Positions 25,998 through 34,480 of a DNA stretch of 64,000 bases are shown here, piece after piece (the stretch's first letter is position 1; every line of letters starts with the position of its first letter). The DNA comes from Neokomagataea anthophila (GTDB taxonomy: Bacteria > Pseudomonadota > Alphaproteobacteria > Acetobacterales > Acetobacteraceae). The DNA is taken from the NCBI RefSeq assembly GCF_018122595.1, contig NZ_JAGRQH010000006.1, forward strand, positions 53,920 to 117,919, read 5' to 3'. Both the position numbers and the translations under genes were made by a program. Under the pieces are notes generated by a model. It was given only the letters and a program-made list of their open reading frames with translations, was not told where the DNA came from and did not search any database.

Positions 25998-28685
25998 TCA
26001 GGCTGTGCCAATGGCTGTTTTGATGAGGCTTTCTTGTTGCCATGTATGCAATTGAGCCAGTCCTGTTGCCGGGGAGGCTGCGCTGGCACGGCCGATATAG
26101 ACGGGGCGTTGAACGGGAAGCTTCATTTCTGTGAGCACGCGTTCAATGCGGCGGTCAACGAAATGCCATGCCCCATTATTTTGGGGTTCTTCTTGGCACC
26201 AGAGGACCTCTTGCGCATTCGGGTAGCGGGTGAGTTCCTGTTGTAACTCACGGCCGGGGAACGGGTAGAGTTGCTCTAAGCGGATGAGGGCGACATTGTC
26301 TTTTTGTGCGCTCCGGCGTTCGGCCAAGAGGTCATAAAAAACTTTACCTGTGCAAAGGATGATCTTTGTCGCGTCCGCGTTATAGTCAGGGTCTGGGAGG
26401 ACGGGGTGAAAGCGGGTTTGTGGGCCCATATCTTCCAATGGGGACACGGTTTCTTTGTGGCGTAGGAGCGATTTTGGGGTGAATACCACCAAGGGCTTGC
26501 GGCACCGCCGGGCGATTTGTCGGCGCAAGGCGTGGAAGTAGTTCGCGGGGGTGGAGATATTGCAGACGCGCAGATTATTCTCGGCGCAGAGCTGCAAAAT
26601 ACGTTCGGGTCGTGCTGATGAGTGCTCTGGACCACCACCTTCATAGCCATGCGGTAGCAGGAGTACGAGACCAGAGGTCCGCAGCCACTTTGTCTCCCCT
26701 GAGGCAATGAACTGATCTAGAATAATTTGAGCGCCGTTTACGAAGTCCCCAAACTGCGCTTCCCATACGACGAGTGCGTCTGGGTTGCCGAGGGAGTAGC
26801 CATATTCAAAGCCTAGAACCGCGTATTCCGAGAGGGGTGAGTTCCAAAAATGGAGCGGTGCTTGGTGGGGAGCCAGATTAGCGAGAGGTGTTTCCTCTCG
26901 TCCGGTTTCTTGGTCGATCAAGACAGCATGGCGCTGGGAGAAGGTACCACGGCGGCTATCTTGCCCGGAAAGGCGTACAGGGTGCCCGTCCATAGAGAGC
27001 GTACCAAAAGCCAGAGCTTCACAGCTTGCCCAGTCGAGTGGTTTGCCTGCAGCGATAGCATCTCCGCGTGCAAGGATTTGCCGGGCAAGGCGTGGGTGGA
27101 TCGTTAGGCCTTCAGGAATTGTGGATAATCCATCAGCGGCAAGACGTAAGCGCTTTAGGGGGACGCCGGTCATGGGTTGGATGCGTTCGGGCTCATCCTC
27201 AAGGCGTGTGGGGTTTTGTGGTGTATCAAGCCATTCCGTAGGGTCGGGGCGATAATCTGGAGCGGCGCTATAAGCGGTTTCGAGGATGCTTTGCGCGTTA
27301 TTCCAAAGTGTTTCGATGTGCGCTTCTGACATGATGCCGCGTTGGATGAGTGAATCGGCATAGAGACGACGCACAGAGGAGCGGGCGCGGATAGCACGCA
27401 CCATGGTGGGTTGTGTGAAAGCGGGTTCGTCCGTTTCGTTATGGCCGAAGCGGCGATAGCACACGATGTCGAGGACAATGTCAGACTGGAAGGCTTTACG
27501 CCATTCATAGGCGAGTGCGGCTGCGCGGAACACGGCTTCTGGATCATCACCATTGACGTGCAGGATGGGTGCTTCGATGGACTTGGCAATATCGGTGCCG
27601 CGTGTACCGGAGAAGCCATCTTCAGGGACGGTGGTGAAGCCGATCTGGTTATTGATGATCAGATGGATGGTGCCGCCCGTCCGGTAGCCAGCGAGTTGAG
27701 AGAGCATGAGTGTTTCATACACCACACCTTGGCCGGCAAAGGCCGCATCCCCATGCACAAGTACGCCAAGGTGCTTATCACCGCGTGTTGTGCTGTGGCG
27801 GTGGTGGTGTCGTGGGTTGGTATTTTGGTCTTGATCCGCGCGAATACGCCCTAAAACAACCGGGTTAATGGCTTCAAGATGAGAAGGGTTTGGCAGGAGA
27901 GACACACGAATATCGTGGCCCTGCCGTGTGATGGTTGTGGCGGTGCCAAGGTGATATTTTACGTCCCCTGAGCCATCAATGTCTTCGGGTTTGAAAGAGC
28001 CACCACGGAATTCATTGAAGATGGCTTCAAAAGGCTTCCGTAGAACATTGGCCATGACATTGAGCCGCCCGCGATGCGGCATACCGATGGACATGGAGTC
28101 TGTTTGATCATCAGCCGCATGCTCAAGGATAGCGCGTAGGGCAACGACGAGGCTTTCTCCGCCTTCTAAGCCGAAGCGGCGCATGGCTTTAAAGCGTTTT
28201 TGGCAGAAGGTTTCAAAGCCTTCTGCGGCGGTCAGTGCAGAGAGAATGAACTCGGTGGCGGGTGTAGTGGGCTGTGGTTGCTCAAACCGTTCAATCCACC
28301 ATTGGCGTTTATCCGGGTCTTGGATATGCATGAACTCAACGGCGAGCGTACCACAATAAGCGCGCTGAAGGGCGGCACGTAGGGTTGGGTTTGCCCCTTC
28401 TGGGGTGAGTTCTGCAGGGGGACGATGATTGGTCAGGCCAAGCGGGTCGAGTTGTGCCATGACATGCCCGCGTTGGCGGTAGGCCGCGCGCAGGGCATCA
28501 TCATGGCTGGTGCTGACGGTATTGTGTGTGGTCGTACTGGAGGAGACAGGAAGGCCGAGGCCCAATGTGCTGAAGAGGTCCGCAAAGGTTGGGTCAACCG
28601 TATGTGGGTCTTCTAACCATTGTTCATGGAGGGCCGTCAGATAGGCTAGATTGGCGCTGCTGATGGCGTCCTGATCGTCGCCCAT
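25998..28685 (-). CDS. sucA: 2-oxoglutarate dehydrogenase E1 component
   Basis: Thiamine-dependent decarboxylation of 2-oxoglutarate and transfer of the succinyl group to the E2 lipoamide. 895 residues, a little short for the family. The N-terminal E2-binding region (SANLAYLTALHEQWLEDP) is present; then SIGMPHRGRLNVMANVL, HGDAAFAGQGVVYETL, LIINNQIGFTT (ThDP site), YRRFGHNETDEPAFTQP, and the C-terminal LLPHGYEGGGPEHSSARPER. AGGAG lies 7 bases before the ATG. sucB is not adjacent, which is unusual. Confidence 0.97.
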   Translation of the reverse strand: MGDDQDAISSANLAYLTALHEQWLEDPHTVDPTFADLFSTLGLGLPVSSSTTTHNTVSTSHDDALRAAYRQRGHVMAQLDPLGLTNHRPPAELTPEGANPTLRAALQRAYCGTLAVEFMHIQDPDKRQWWIERFEQPQPTTPATEFILSALTAAEGFETFCQKRFKAMRRFGLEGGESLVVALRAILEHAADDQTDSMSIGMPHRGRLNVMANVLRKPFEAIFNEFRGGSFKPEDIDGSGDVKYHLGTATTITRQGHDIRVSLLPNPSHLEAINPVVLGRIRADQDQNTNPRHHHRHSTTRGDKHLGVLVHGDAAFAGQGVVYETLMLSQLAGYRTGGTIHLIINNQIGFTTVPEDGFSGTRGTDIAKSIEAPILHVNGDDPEAVFRAAALAYEWRKAFQSDIVLDIVCYRRFGHNETDEPAFTQPTMVRAIRARSSVRRLYADSLIQRGIMSEAHIETLWNNAQSILETAYSAAPDYRPDPTEWLDTPQNPTRLEDEPERIQPMTGVPLKRLRLAADGLSTIPEGLTIHPRLARQILARGDAIAAGKPLDWASCEALAFGTLSMDGHPVRLSGQDSRRGTFSQRHAVLIDQETGREETPLANLAPHQAPLHFWNSPLSEYAVLGFEYGYSLGNPDALVVWEAQFGDFVNGAQIILDQFIASGETKWLRTSGLVLLLPHGYEGGGPEHSSARPERILQLCAENNLRVCNISTPANYFHALRRQIARRCRKPLVVFTPKSLLRHKETVSPLEDMGPQTRFHPVLPDPDYNADATKIILCTGKVFYDLLAERRSAQKDNVALIRLEQLYPFPGRELQQELTRYPNAQEVLWCQEEPQNNGAWHFVDRRIERVLTEMKLPVQRPVYIGRASAASPATGLAQLHTWQQESLIKTAIGTA

Positions 28686-28816
28686 GGGAAATCTCCTGTC
28701 GTTTTAGCTGTGCAAACTAACGTATTTTTACGGTCCGTGAAACCGTAAGGTCACACATGGGAATGTGAGGGTTGCATGGGAAGCTCTTGCCACTGATGGG
28801 GTGTGGGGGTAGCGTC

Positions 28817-29464
28817 ATGCGCGCTATGACCAGTGTTCCGCTCAATTATGAAGCCCTGAAGCGTGTGCCCGTTGCGGAGAAGCCTTTCCCGCATGCTGTG
28901 GTGCCTCATTTCATCGGCAATGATGATCTTGCAGCGCTTGTGAAAGAGCTGCCGCCGATGGCGTCAGGGGGCTCTTTCCCGCCGGAAGCCTTGTCGTTAA
29001 CGCCGCGTGTGCAGGCGTTGATTGCTGCGTTGGAGGGGCCAGAATTGAAAGCTCTGGTGGCAGAGAAATTTGCCATTGATGTGGCTGATGCTCCGTCCAT
29101 GCTGACCATGCGCGGGCGGACGCGTGAGAAGGATGGCCGGATCCATTGTGATTCGACGGCGAAGTTGGTGACAATTTTGCTGTATCTGAACCCACGGAGT
29201 GAAGATTGGTCATCTCATGAAGGGTGTCTGCGCCTTTTGAAGGGGCCAGATGATATTGAAGATTATGATGTTGAAGTAACGCCTGCGGAAGGTACATTGG
29301 TGATCTTCCCGAATGGTCCGACGGCTTGGCATGGACATCGCCAGTTTGTTGGTACGCGTTATTCGATACAGCTCAATTATATGGCGGCGAGCAAGAAGGC
29401 TCGTTATGAGTTGAGGCGTCATCGCCTTTCGTCATTGGTCAAGCGTCTGCCGCTTGTCGGTTAA
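28817..29464 (+). CDS. 2-oxoglutarate/Fe(II)-dependent oxygenase
   Basis: 215 residues from the ATG at 28817, preceded by GGGGG at good spacing; earlier in-frame starts lack one. The double-stranded beta-helix iron site is visible: H110-x-D112 (GRIHCDSTAKLV), distal H172 (TAWHGHRQF), and R182 or so (GTRYSIQLNY) for the 2-oxoglutarate carboxylate. The prolyl-hydroxylase-like family hydroxylates proteins or small molecules; the substrate here is unknown. It diverges from sucA, another 2-oxoglutarate user, and is 25 bases before asd on the same strand. Confidence 0.78.
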   Translation: MRAMTSVPLNYEALKRVPVAEKPFPHAVVPHFIGNDDLAALVKELPPMASGGSFPPEALSLTPRVQALIAALEGPELKALVAEKFAIDVADAPSMLTMRGRTREKDGRIHCDSTAKLVTILLYLNPRSEDWSSHEGCLRLLKGPDDIEDYDVEVTPAEGTLVIFPNGPTAWHGHRQFVGTRYSIQLNYMAASKKARYELRRHRLSSLVKRLPLVG

Positions 29465-29489
29465 TTAGGGCAGGAACGGATTAAAGATT

Positions 29490-30566
29490 ATGGGTTATCG
29501 GGTTGCGGTTGTTGGTGCCACGGGCGCGGTTGGTCGTGAGATTCTGAAGATTCTGGCGGAGCGTGACTTTCCGGTGGACGAGATTGCCGCTCTGGCATCA
29601 CCGCGTTCCGCTGGGCGTGAGGTTTCGTTTGGTGATAAAAAGGTTCTGAAGGTTCAGAACCTTGAAACCTTTGATTTTAAGGGCTGGGATATTGCTTTGT
29701 TCTCCCCCGGAGCAAAGGTATCTTCTGTTCATGCGCCGCGTGCGGCGGCTGCGGGCTGTGTGGTAATTGATAATACGTCCCATTTCCGTATGGAGCCGGG
29801 TATTCCGCTGGTTGTGCCGGAAGTGAATGCGAAGGCTCTGCGGAAAGCGCGCAAGAATATTATTGCCAACCCGAACTGTTCAACGGCGCAGATGGTTGTG
29901 GCGTTGAAGCCTCTGCATGATCTGTTTGGAATTAAGCGTCTTGTGGTGTCCACTTACCAAGCCGTGTCCGGTGCGGGTAAGGATGGCATGGATGAGCTCT
30001 TTACGCAGACAAAGGGTTCTTTCGTAAGCGATCCGCCGACAGTGGCACAGTTTACGAAGCAAATTGCGTTTAACGTGATTCCGCATATTGATCGCTTTAT
30101 GGATGACGGTTCCACGAAAGAAGAGTGGAAGATGGCCGTTGAAACGCGCAAGATTTTGGACCCAGATATTAAAGTTCTGGCGACGTGTGTGCGTGTTCCT
30201 GTCTTTATTGGTCACTCTGAAGCGATCAGCATTGAGTGTGAAAAGCCGGTTGATCTGCGTGCTGCGCGTGAGGCTTTGCGTAAAGCTCCGGGCGTTATTC
30301 TGCGTGATGTGCGTGAGGACGGCGGTTATGTCACGCCGTTGGAGTGTGTGGGTGAAGATGCCACCTATGTTTCACGTTTGCGCATTGACCCAACGGTAGA
30401 GAATGGCTTGGCCTTGTGGTGTGTGTCGGACAATTTGCGTAAGGGTGCGGCACTGAACTCTGTGCAAATTGCTGAGAGTTTGGTGGAGCAAGAGTTGCTG
30501 GGTGGTGTTTTAACGGCTCCACTACCGCCAGAAGAAGACGATGAAGATGGTGATGATGACGCTTAA
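29490..30566 (+). CDS. asd: aspartate-semialdehyde dehydrogenase
   Basis: NADPH-dependent reduction of aspartyl phosphate to aspartate semialdehyde, the branch point to lysine/diaminopimelate, threonine and methionine. 358 residues. N-terminal Rossmann GATGAVGREIL, catalytic C130 in NPNCSTAQMV, and TYQAVSGAGKDGMDEL are visible. It ends in an acidic tail (EEDDEDGDDDA), longer than usual for the family. A strong terminator follows, so the transcript is oxygenase-asd or asd alone. Confidence 0.96.
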   Translation: MGYRVAVVGATGAVGREILKILAERDFPVDEIAALASPRSAGREVSFGDKKVLKVQNLETFDFKGWDIALFSPGAKVSSVHAPRAAAAGCVVIDNTSHFRMEPGIPLVVPEVNAKALRKARKNIIANPNCSTAQMVVALKPLHDLFGIKRLVVSTYQAVSGAGKDGMDELFTQTKGSFVSDPPTVAQFTKQIAFNVIPHIDRFMDDGSTKEEWKMAVETRKILDPDIKVLATCVRVPVFIGHSEAISIECEKPVDLRAAREALRKAPGVILRDVREDGGYVTPLECVGEDATYVSRLRIDPTVENGLALWCVSDNLRKGAALNSVQIAESLVEQELLGGVLTAPLPPEEDDEDGDDDA

Positions 30567-30597
30567 AATGCCCTGAGGTATTGCGTCATGAGTGTAA

Positions 30598-30626
30598 GAA
30601 AACCCGGCTTTGTCCGGGTTTTTTTT
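30598..30626 (+). terminator. Rho-independent terminator after asd
   Basis: AAAACCCGG pairs with CCGGGTTTT over a 6-base loop, with a run of T at the 3' side. Confidence 0.92.
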
Positions 30627-30643
30627 ATGCTTAAATTAAGCAT
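30627..30643. promoter_or_regulatory. 17-bp perfect palindrome upstream of the flagellar operon
   Basis: ATGCTTAA-A-TTAAGCAT, symmetric about one base, about 130 bases before fliF and right after the asd terminator. Shape and place suit a dimeric DNA-binding regulator. No sigma-54 or sigma-28 promoter could be recognised around it; TGGCAC near 30680 lacks the second half of a sigma-54 site. Confidence 0.3.
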
Positions 30644-30774
30644 CTGTTTACCTTTCGCGTGCACAGTGAGGCTAGGACGAATGGCACGTTGAAGGTTACC
30701 ACCATGTGTATGCGGTTAGAGCAGAAAGGGATTGATCGGCATACGGCTCGTCAGTGTGCAGGGTGCTCTGACGT

Positions 30775-32403
30775 ATGAATGCTCTTTTGACAAATTTGCG
30801 CCAATTAGGGTTGCCGCGTCTTGCCGCGTTGGGTGGTGTGGGAGTGGCGCTAATGGTGCTTTTGGGTGTTCTGGTTATGCATGGCGGGACATCTGCGGAT
30901 GGTCTGTTGTACCGAGATTTGGACCCGCGCGAGGCAGGTGAAATCGTAGAGCAACTCTCCAAAGCGCATATTACCTACCGTCTGGAAGATCAGGGTGGTG
31001 CTATTTTCGTTCCACAGGAACAGGTGGCCTCTGCTCGGTTATTACTGGCGCGGAGTGGGCTGCCGTCTGGTGGGTCTGTCGGGTACGAAATTTTCGATAA
31101 AGGTAATAATTTTACAGCAACCCAGTTTGAGCAGACGATTAATGAGACCCGCGCTCTGGAAGGGGAGTTGGAGCGTTCCATCCGGTTGATTCATGGTGTG
31201 CATGGTGCCCGCGTGCATTTGGTTTTGCGGCATCGTGAGATGTTTTCCACCGATGAGCAGGGTGCGCAGGCGAGTATTCTCTTGTCGATGGACGGTGCAC
31301 GACGCCTCGATGATGAGAGTGTGAATGCCGTGGTTAATCTGGTCTCGTCTGCGGTTCCCGGTTTGGAAACACGGAATATTTCCCTGATCGATAATCGTGG
31401 GCATGTTTTGTTGAAGCAAGGCGTGGGGAGTGCTCAGGGCGGCGATACGCCAGAAGCACAAAAACAGGCATTAGAACAGCGTGTGTCTCGCGCTGTAGAA
31501 GATATGCTTGGGGCGTCATTAGGTATGGGGCATGTGCGCGCTGAAACGACGGTTCAGATGAATAGTGATCGTGTGCATGAAACCCAAGAGAGCTATGACC
31601 CTGATGAACAAGTGCTGCGTTCACAGCAAACGCGTAGTGAAAAGAATAGCAATAATCAGGGTGCATCGAATACGAGTGTTGGGAATAATTTGCCGAACGC
31701 GGGCTCTACCCAGTCAGAGACGGGTACGCAAAGCACGCGCCAAGAGCAGACCAATAATTATGAGATTGGTCATAAGGTAAGAACTTTAGTGCAAGATGAA
31801 CCGCGTTTAGCACGGTTAAGTGTGGCGGTTATGGTTGATGGCGTAACGGCTAAAGATAGTAAAGGGCAGGTAACATGGACGCCCCGCTCTACAGAAGAAT
31901 TGAACCGTCTGACGGCTCTTACGAAAAGCGCTATTGGCTTTGATGAGGCACGTGGTGATGTGGTGACGGTTATGTCGATGCAATTTGCCAATATCGAGGT
32001 GGCTTCGGCGCCGGAAAATACGGGCGTTATGGCGCGTTTTATGGGGCATGCAGGCATGATGGAACTGGCACGGTTTGGTATTTTTGCGGTGTGCTTAGTG
32101 TTGGTTCTGTTCTTTGTGGTGCGACCACTCTTACGCCCGGTGCAGAAGGAGCAGTTGGCCGCTACGGCTTTAGAAAGTCGTTCTGAAACGGCATTGGGGT
32201 TGCCTGTTTCGGAGGGAGCGCAAGCTGCTTTGCCAGCTACGGTACCCCAGCAGCGTGAGGAAGAAATGGTGGCGATGGATGGTGTCACGGGGCAGATCAA
32301 GGCCTCTTCCATTCAGCGGGTCAGTGAATTGGTAGAAAGCAACCCGACAGAAAGCATTGCTTTGATGCGCAATTGGTTGCTGCCACAGCATGAGAAGGCT
32401 TGA
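30775..32403 (+). CDS. fliF: flagellar MS-ring protein
   Basis: Forms the membrane ring of the flagellar basal body. 542 residues with an N-terminal membrane helix (LAALGGVGVALMVLLGVLVM), ring-building motifs (LYRDLDPREAGEIVEQL, EIFDKGNNFTATQFEQ, LERSIRLIHGVHGARVHLVL), a polar Gln/Ser/Asn-rich linker (about residues 280-320), a second helix (FGIFAVCLVLVLFFVVRPLL) and a C-terminal FliG-binding tail (RVSELVESNPTESIALMRNWL). First gene of the flagellar run. Confidence 0.96.
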   Translation: MNALLTNLRQLGLPRLAALGGVGVALMVLLGVLVMHGGTSADGLLYRDLDPREAGEIVEQLSKAHITYRLEDQGGAIFVPQEQVASARLLLARSGLPSGGSVGYEIFDKGNNFTATQFEQTINETRALEGELERSIRLIHGVHGARVHLVLRHREMFSTDEQGAQASILLSMDGARRLDDESVNAVVNLVSSAVPGLETRNISLIDNRGHVLLKQGVGSAQGGDTPEAQKQALEQRVSRAVEDMLGASLGMGHVRAETTVQMNSDRVHETQESYDPDEQVLRSQQTRSEKNSNNQGASNTSVGNNLPNAGSTQSETGTQSTRQEQTNNYEIGHKVRTLVQDEPRLARLSVAVMVDGVTAKDSKGQVTWTPRSTEELNRLTALTKSAIGFDEARGDVVTVMSMQFANIEVASAPENTGVMARFMGHAGMMELARFGIFAVCLVLVLFFVVRPLLRPVQKEQLAATALESRSETALGLPVSEGAQAALPATVPQQREEEMVAMDGVTGQIKASSIQRVSELVESNPTESIALMRNWLLPQHEKA

Positions 32404-32408
32404 AGAGC

Positions 32409-33416
32409 ATGGCTGTTGAACGCACGTTGAGTGGACCACAAAAAGCCGCTGTATTGATGATGACACTTGGTGAAGAAAAATGTGCTCGTCTCTTTGAACA
32501 GATGCATGAAGAAGAAATTCGTGAAGTGTCAGCGGCAATGTCCCAATTGGGTATTGTGTCTGCGGATGCAGTAGAGCGTGTGTGTAGCGAGTTTAGTGAG
32601 GGGTTGGGGTCCGCTGAGACGCTTGTCGGGGATTTGGAAACAACTGAACGCTTGCTGAAGAGGGCGCTTCCTGCAGGACGCGCTGTTTCGATTATGGAAG
32701 AAATTCGCGGTCCTGCGGGGCGCACTATGTGGGATAAATTAGGGAATATCTCTGAAGTTGTACTGGCAAACTATTTGCGGAATGAATACCCGCAAACAGT
32801 GGCTGTAGTGTTGAGCCGTATTCAAGCAGCACATTCAGCCAAAGTTCTAGCGTTATTACCGGAAGATTTTGCGCTGGATGTGATGACGCGGATGTTGAAG
32901 TTAGAGAACGTGCAGAAAGGTGTTCTGCAAAGTGTTGAAAAAACACTGCGTTCTGAGTTCGTCGCGAATTTGCCGCGTGGTTCGCATAGAAACAGTCATG
33001 AAGTCTTGGCAGATATTTTTAATAATTTTGATAGGCGTCTTGAGGGGCGGTTCATGGGTGCCTTGGAAGATCACAGTCCAGAAGATGCTGAGTGTGTGCG
33101 TGGCTTGATGTTCACCTTTGAAGAACTGGTGAATATTCCAACTGATGGTTTGGTTACGCTGTATAATGCTGTGCCACGTGAACATATTCCAGTTGCGTTG
33201 AAAGGGGCCAGTGATGGCCTGAAAAATGCATTTTTTAAGACTATGTCCGAGCGGTCTGCTCGTATTTTGCGAGATGAAATAGAGGCACTTGGTCCGATGC
33301 GGATTAAGGATGTGGATGCCGCACAAAATGAAGTCATGATCGTTGCAAAAGCTTTGCTTGATCGTGGTGAAATTGAAGTGATGGATCAACATGATGTCGA
33401 AAATGAAATGATATAG
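32409..33416 (+). CDS. fliG: flagellar motor switch protein FliG
   Basis: Rotor protein that transmits torque from the stator and binds FliF and FliM. 335 residues from the ATG at 32409, six bases after the fliF stop; the frame also has a TTG at 32400. It shows FliG_N (LSGPQKAAVLMMTLGEEK), the middle domain (LANYLRNEYPQTVAVVLSRI) and the C-terminal torque helix region (MFTFEELVNI ... IRDEIEALGPMRIKDVDAAQ-like ILRDEIEALGPMRIKDV), with charged residues for stator contact. Confidence 0.96.
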   Translation: MAVERTLSGPQKAAVLMMTLGEEKCARLFEQMHEEEIREVSAAMSQLGIVSADAVERVCSEFSEGLGSAETLVGDLETTERLLKRALPAGRAVSIMEEIRGPAGRTMWDKLGNISEVVLANYLRNEYPQTVAVVLSRIQAAHSAKVLALLPEDFALDVMTRMLKLENVQKGVLQSVEKTLRSEFVANLPRGSHRNSHEVLADIFNNFDRRLEGRFMGALEDHSPEDAECVRGLMFTFEELVNIPTDGLVTLYNAVPREHIPVALKGASDGLKNAFFKTMSERSARILRDEIEALGPMRIKDVDAAQNEVMIVAKALLDRGEIEVMDQHDVENEMI

Positions 33417-33432
33417 AGGCAGAGAGAAGATT

Positions 33433-34068
33433 ATGATGCCTTCTGCTCATATATCACTCTTTTCAGAGGATTTTGACCCGCCCGTACCTGTGCCCGATGA
33501 TGCATGTCATGCTGTATCTGAGGTGGAAGAAACCCCGGTTAAGCATTTTACAGAAGCAGAATATGCTGCGGCACGTCAGGAAGGGTTTGAGGAAGGTGTG
33601 CGCTTCGGGAGGGAGCATGCAGCCGCAGAGCATGAGTTGCAGCGCTGTGCTTTTGAACGTTCTGTAAATGCGTGTGTGGCCTCCATTCAGGTGGAGGTTC
33701 AGGAGCATATTTCTGCGGCGGTTGAGCAGGCTGCGGTGACTTTGGTTGAAATGACTGCGCGCTTGTTTCCGGCATTGCTTGCAGAGTACGGCAAAGAGGA
33801 GTGGCAATTGGTGATGGACAGGCTGCTTCCCCTTTTAAAAAACGTGCCCAATGTTGAGTGTTTAATGCCGGTAGGAGAAGGGGCACTTTTGCAGGCATTA
33901 TGTGAACGGCAAGGTGTGGAATTTCTCAAATGTACCGAAAGCGATGGGCTCGCGTCGGGAGATTTTAAAGTGTCGTGGCAGGGTGGAGAAGCCGTGCGTG
34001 ATGCGCAGGGAGTGCTGCACTCTTTGCAGAATGTTTTGAGCAAGTGTTTGAGCAAAAAAGGAGAATAA
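33433..34068 (+). CDS. fliH: flagellar assembly protein FliH-like
   Basis: 211 residues. An unstructured acidic N-terminus is followed by the stretch EYAAARQEGFEEGVRFGREHA, a Gly-spaced helix motif of FliH/YscL proteins, then a helical E-stalk-like domain ending GDFKVSWQGGEAVRDAQGVL. FliH regulates the export ATPase FliI and docks it to the export gate. fliI is not in this window. The gene starts 16 bases after fliG and nearly abuts fliN. Confidence 0.82.
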   Translation: MMPSAHISLFSEDFDPPVPVPDDACHAVSEVEETPVKHFTEAEYAAARQEGFEEGVRFGREHAAAEHELQRCAFERSVNACVASIQVEVQEHISAAVEQAAVTLVEMTARLFPALLAEYGKEEWQLVMDRLLPLLKNVPNVECLMPVGEGALLQALCERQGVEFLKCTESDGLASGDFKVSWQGGEAVRDAQGVLHSLQNVLSKCLSKKGE

Positions 34069-34072
34069 TGTG

Positions 34073-34402
34073 ATGGATACGTTGAATATGCATATGGAAA
34101 AGCAAGAAGAAAGTGCAGCGAATGCAGCATCTGAAGCGCCGCGCTTTGCGCATGATTTGGAGGCTATTTATGACGTTCCAGTCACGGTTAGTGCTGTTTT
34201 GGGGCGTACGTCTATGCAGGTCAGCCAGCTTTTGCGTTTAGGGCGAGGTGCTGTGGTGGAGCTGGATCGGAAAATTGGGGACCCAATTGATATTATGGTG
34301 AACAACCGCTTGATTGCGCGTGGGGAGGTCGTGATGGTTGACGACTCTCGTTTGGGGGTAACGATGACGGAAATTGTTAAATCTGAAAAATCAAAACTGT
34401 AA
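34073..34402 (+). CDS. fliN: flagellar motor switch protein FliN
   Basis: C-ring component with a SpoA (surface presentation of antigens) domain: IYDVPVTVSAVLGRTSMQV, LLRLGRGAVVELDRKIGDP, IDIMVNNRLIARGEVVMVDD. 109 residues from the ATG at 34073; an in-frame GTG at 34070 is equally close to AGGAG (34059-34063). It lies within a few bases of fliH, so translation is probably coupled. fliM is elsewhere. Confidence 0.93.
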   Translation: MDTLNMHMEKQEESAANAASEAPRFAHDLEAIYDVPVTVSAVLGRTSMQVSQLLRLGRGAVVELDRKIGDPIDIMVNNRLIARGEVVMVDDSRLGVTMTEIVKSEKSKL

Positions 34403-34480
34403 GGTTTTAACCATATATTAAAGCATTGATGGGATTGTCGTTCTGCAGGTGCGGTGGTGCGCGTGTAGAGGAGGCAATTG

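Noticed and set aside
30660..30700. Possible sigma-54 promoter (TGGCAC) before fliF
   Set aside because: The second element TTGCA at the required spacing is absent.
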